Part shown: piece by piece, positions 59,538 through 64,000 of the stretch | How positions within the stretch are numbered: position 1 is the stretch's first letter | Layout: every line of letters begins with the position of its first letter | Source of the DNA: Petrosia ficiformis | Taxonomy: Eukaryota; Porifera; Demospongiae; Haplosclerida; Petrosiidae | Direction: 5' to 3' | Length of the DNA stretch: 64,000 nt | Assembly (NCBI GenBank): GCA_947044365.1 | Contig: OX345636.1 | Location: 17,533,115 to 17,597,114 of the forward strand | Program-made: the position numbers and the translations under genes | Notes under the pieces: generated by a model | Database searches by the model: none | Seen by the model: only the letters and a program-made list of their open reading frames with translations | What the model was told of the DNA's origin: nothing

Positions 59538-59814
59538 CTGGAAATGACACAAAACATACCAGGTTATATATGTATGTATGGGTGGAAACATAGACTAATT
59601 AACATATATGGTTATATGTACAGTTTATGTATGTATATACATGTATGTACATGTGTGGGTGGATACATACATTAATTAAGATGTGTGCATACATGAAAAC
59701 ACCTACACCATAAATAGACTACATGTAAACAAACATGGGGTCAATGTAATATTATTGTTACTATTATCTTAAAATACATGTACATGTATATTACTATTTC
59801 TATTACTACATGTA

Positions 59815-60480
59815 AATGTGCATGTGTATGTGTACATGTATATGTGTACATGTATGTCTACTTGTCTGTGTGTCTATGTGTGAAGGTGTTTGTGTGAGTG
59901 TCTATGTGCATGTGTGTATGTGAACATGTATATATGTACATGTATGTCTGCTTGTCTGTGTGCCTATGTGTGAAGGTGACTTTTTAGCATAGCTGGAAGG
60001 TATTTCTGCCTGAATGATGCCAAATGAAAGACAAAATTTTTCAAAAAACAATGCTTATAAAATGTAACAATAATTTAATTCACTAAATTACTTTTTTTGT
60101 GTTGTTTAATTAGAAATGTGCTTAAAATTATGCTTGAAGCACTTTCAAGGTGGTTCAGTCAAAGCACTTCTACCTGTTAAACTACATGAACAGTTTACAG
60201 CCTCAAGCACTTTACTGTGTATTTGAGATGATGCTCAAGCATTTTCTAAAGTGCTTTGCCCCATGTATGGTATATATGTACATATGCATGGTGATATATG
60301 TACATGTATATATGTAGACATACACCTATACATGTACATGTACATGTATATGTGTATGTCTGTTTGTCTGTGTGCCTACGTATGTGTGAAAGGTGTTTAT
60401 GTGTGTGTCTATGTGTATGTATGCATACATGTACATATATGTCTGCATGTCTGTGTGTACATGTACAAGTAAATATATAT
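59815..60480. repeat. TG/CA-rich degenerate repeats
   Basis: Two related blocks (59815-59975 and 60285-60470) with TGTCTACTTGTCTGTGTG and GTGTGAAGGTGTTTGTGTG; between them an AT-rich stretch (59976-60284) in which I recognise nothing. Confidence 0.6.
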
Positions 60481-60778
60481 CCCACATGTACATTGTAGTA
60501 CACACATACCTGTATAATACACTACAATATAATAATACACTATAATACACTTTTCTCTACCAGATCAAAACAAGATTTTATCCCATCAGTCATAGCATAA
60601 TTACAAACCATTATAACAAATGCATATATGTAAATATCATATCTCTTTAATGGTATACCTGATCATAATTGTGTCTAAACAATCAATTAGGTAATTAAAA
60701 TATAATGTGTTTTGTACAGTATATACAATAACAGATAACTGTAAAGTATTTTACACTTTAGCAAAAAACATGAACAGT

Positions 60779-62145
60779 GAAATATACATGTAGTGTAGTA
60801 CAATGTAATACAGTAGAGTTGAGTACAGTATGGTACAGTACAGTAAAATACTGTTAACATTATGAAATATACATGTAGTGTAGTACAATGTAATACAGTA
60901 GAGTTGAGTACAGTATGGTACAGTACAGTAAAATACTGTTAACATTATGAAATATACATGTAGTGTAGTACAATAGAGTTGAGTACAGTATGGTACAGTA
61001 CAGTAAAATACTGTTAACATTATGAAATATACATGTAGTGTAGTACAATGTAATACAGTAGAGTTGAGTACAGTATGGTACAGTACAGTAAAATACTGTT
61101 AACATTATGAAATATACATGTAGTGTAGTACAATGTAATACAGTAGAGTTGAGTACAGTATGGTACAGTACAGTAAAATACTGTTAACATTATGAAATAT
61201 ACATGTAGTGTAGTACAATGTAATACAGTAGAGTTGAGTACAGTATGGTACAGTACAGTAAAATACTGTTAACATTATGAAATATACATGTAGTGTAGTA
61301 CAATGTAATACAGTAGAGTTGAGTACAGTATGGTACAGTACAGTAAAATACTGTTAATATTATGAAATATACATGTAGTGTAGTACAATGTAATACAGTA
61401 GAGTTGAGTACAGTATGGTACAGTACAGTAAAATACTGTTAACATTATGAAATATACATGTAGTGTAGTACAATGTAATACATGTACAGTAGAGTTGAGT
61501 ACAGTATGGTACAGTACAGTAAAATACTGTTAACATTATGAAATATACATGTAGTGTAGTACAATGTAATACAGTACAGTTGAGTACAGTATGGTACAGT
61601 ACAGTAAAATACTGTTAACATTATGAAATATACATGTAGTGTAGTACAATGTAATACAGTAGAGTTGAGTACAGTATGGTACAGTACAGTAAAATACTGT
61701 TAACATTATGAAATATACATGTAGTGTAGTACAATGTAATACAGTAGAGTTGAGTACAGTATGGTACAGTACAGTAAAATACTGTTAATATTATGAAATA
61801 TACATGTAGTGTAGTACAATGTAATACAGTAGAGTTGAGTACAGTATGGTACAGTACAGTAAAATACTGTTAACATTATGAAATATACATGTAGTGTAGT
61901 ACAATGTAATACATGTACAGTAGAGTTGAGTACAGTATGGTACAGTACAGTAAAATACTGTTAACATTATGAAATATACATGTAGTGTAGTACAATGTAA
62001 TACAGTACAGTTGAGTACAGTATGGTACAGTACAGTAAAATACTGTTAACATTATGAAATATACATGTAGTGTAGTACAATGTAATACATGTACAGTAGA
62101 GTTGAGTACAGTATGGTACAGTACAGTAAAATACTGTTAACATTA
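60779..62145. repeat. 85-bp minisatellite, 16 copies
   Basis: Unit starts GAAATATACATGTAGTGTAG and ends TACAGTAAAATACTGTTAAC. Copy 3 lacks 11 bases; a few copies have an extra CATGTA. Lies in the presumed intron upstream of the first recognised TBC exon. Confidence 0.95.
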
Positions 62146-62690
62146 TATGAATCATCACCACTAACTTACTTCAACCTATCAAAAGAAATGGGGAGAGCCT
62201 TTTTATCACTGTTTAAAAGAGGCATAGAGGTTATGAGGCTTTTCCCCAACTATGATCTCATTGCAACCACACCCACAAGGTGTGGTGGTGGCCAAGGGGA
62301 GAGGATTTAGGATAATTAATTAATTAACCCTGATTACATGTAACTTCGTTTTCACATCAAACAACGGATATATAGTTTACAAAAGAAGAGGGAATGGGTG
62401 GGTGGGAATAAAGAGGTACGTCAACCAGACAACTACTGAACAATCAGTGTGCTTGCTTATGCTGTATAGCACATGGACATCACTCATAACAATGTGGAGC
62501 CAGGCCTCTGGTCCCCCTGTGATGGCCTGTGATGTTAATTTAAAGAAGCTATGTGTTGCTTTTTGCCTGCATGCAGTGATTACAACTCCAGTCTATTTCA
62601 AAGGAAGATGTTACTTCAAGTTCAAAGGATTGACACATTGCTTGCAACATGGTGCTTCCTGTATGGTGGCCTTAATAATATTATACTGAC
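62146..62690. other. Stretch with no recognised gene
   Basis: Less AT-rich than its surroundings, with plus-strand open frames at 62089-62310 and 62402-62689. The products (for example MGIKRYVNQTTTEQSVCLLM...) are not recognised and lack clear splice context. Confidence 0.35.
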
Positions 62691-62694
62691 TATT

Positions 62695-62835
62695 AAGGTA
62701 ATAGTAATAGTAATAATTATATTACATTGACTGAGGTAATAAGAGTGCTAGTACGTAATAGTAATAATTATATTACATTGACTGAGGTAACAAGAGTATT
62801 AGTACCTAATAGCAATAATTATACTGATTTTTAAG
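62695..62835. repeat. Short tandem duplication
   Basis: Two to three copies of a 55-60 bp unit with ATTATATTACATTGACTGAG. Confidence 0.75.
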
Positions 62836-62959
62836 GTACATGTATAGTAATAGGCACACAAAAAAGCAAACATATGTACACATGTATACACAGTACATGT
62901 ACATGAAAATTCATGTGTCTAGTATGCTAGCAATAGGCGTAGACAAACACACACAACAA

Positions 62960-63485
62960 ACAAACAAGCAGCCACAATGGCTTCATTAACATTAGAGCAG
63001 CCACTATGGCTTAGAAAAATAATCAGCCACAATGGCTTAGAAAAATAATTATCATCCACCATGGCTTAGAAAATAAGCAGCCATTAGAAAATGAGCAGCC
63101 ACAATAGCTTAGAAAATGAGCAGCCACAATGGCTTAGAAAAATAATTATCATCCACCATGGCTTAGAAAATAAGCAGCCACAATAGCTTAGCAAATGAGC
63201 AGCCACAATAGCTTAGAAAATGAGCAGCCACAATGGCTTAGAAAATGAGCAGCCACAATGGCTTAGAAAAATAATTATCATCCACCATGGCTTAGAAAAT
63301 AAGCAGCCACAATAGCTTAGAAAATGAGCAGCCACAATGGCTTAGAAAATGAGCAGCCACAATGGCTTAGAAAATGAGCAGTCACAATGGATTAGAAAAT
63401 GAGCAGTCACAATGGCTTAGAAAATGAGCAGCCACAATGGCTTAAAAAATGAGCAGTCACAATGGCATGGCTTAGAAAAATAAGG
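62960..63485. repeat. 25-bp hairpin minisatellite
   Basis: About 20 copies of GCAGCCACAATGGCTTAGAA and AATGA. Each unit contains the inverted pair AGCCA and TGGCT. Related copies and the same left flank occur at 7500-7665, 55 kb away. Confidence 0.92.
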
Positions 63486-63517
63486 AAAAATTGAACACTG
63501 AATGCCGAACCGGAAAT

Positions 63518-63632
63518 GTGCACACACATGCACATACACACTCATACAAACACCTTTACATGTACACATGACAGCAGACACACAGACACACACTGACACA
63601 TCCTCACAGAAACACATGCACTATCAGATCCT

Positions 63633-63663
<31 letters not shown>

Positions 63664-63920
63664 AGACACATGGACACATCCTCACACACATACACACTGT
63701 CAGACACACAAAGACACATGGACACATCCTCACAAACACATGGACACATCCTCACAGAAACACATGCACTGTCAGATCCTCACACACATACACACAGACA
63801 CATGGACATGTCCTCACACACACACACACACACACACTGTGAGACATATCCTCATAGACACAAACACATGGGCACATCCAAGCTCACAAACACATGGGCA
63901 CATCCTAGCTCACAAACACG
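63518..63920. repeat. CA-rich simple sequence
   Basis: Irregular (CA)n with GACACATGGACACATCCTCA repeats; opens a 155-codon frame that I do not consider coding. Confidence 0.85.
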
Positions 63921-64000
63921 CACAGACATACAGAAAATTCCTAACAGATGCATACAATGTAGCATGTAGACAAATACACATCATCAAATTATTTAGTGAT

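Noticed and set aside
60550..60600. Possible further upstream TBC exon (MTDGIKSCFDLVEK reading, minus strand)
   Set aside because: No AG acceptor precedes it, and the phase required by the exon at 59452-59537 gives a stop codon.
60860..62161. Tyr/Cys-rich minus-strand frames of 64-89 codons
   Set aside because: Products of the 85-bp minisatellite.
63502..63969. 155-codon Thr/His-rich frame
   Set aside because: Translation of CA-rich simple sequence.

Overview
This window is animal genomic DNA. It is AT-rich, has GT-AG introns, TATA boxes and ATTAAA poly(A) signals, and carries many minisatellites and small inverted-repeat transposons. The self-complementary TACATGTACATGTA motif is everywhere. 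Together with the gene families present this suggests a demosponge, Amphimedon-like; the species is inferred, not proven.

Two gene systems overlap on opposite strands. On the minus strand, thirteen exons that join in phase (59537 down to 2291) encode the C-terminal half of a TBC1D2/Armus-type Rab GTPase-activating protein: the end of the coiled coil, the whole TBC domain and the C-terminal tail with stop codon. The 5' half (expected PH domain and most of the coiled coil) lies beyond the right edge or was not found. The intron between the arginine-finger exon (48139-48234) and the glutamine-finger exon (9425-9628) is 38.5 kb long. It holds an array of plus-strand genes for secreted, cysteine-rich, fibrinogen/intelectin-like proteins.

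The nested array alternates two related, intronless gene types. Type A (signal peptide MKIIIILLLL) and type B (signal peptide MTMT.LIVIL) run A1-B1-A2-B2-A3-B3-A4-B4-A5-B5-A6-B6, followed by a multi-exon chimera, C, with repeated Thr-rich exons. Intact open frames: B1, A3, B3, A4, A5, B6 and C. Broken or truncated: A1, A2, B2, B4, B5, A6. A stray B tail and a decayed A copy (B0, A0) lie at 239-1424, outside the TBC gene. Different copies carry different versions of the middle segment, and the versions cross the A/B boundary, which points to cassette-like gene conversion.

Layout: 1-2290, B0/A0 fragments; 2291-9628, the 3' exons of the TBC gene with nested transposons in the introns; 9629-48138, the giant intron with the array; 48139-59537, upstream TBC exons separated by minisatellites of 83, 45, 28 and 26 bp, hAT and pogo-like transposon remnants and hairpin elements; 59538-64000, an 85-bp x16 minisatellite, a 25-bp hairpin minisatellite and CA-rich simple sequence, with no convincing exon.
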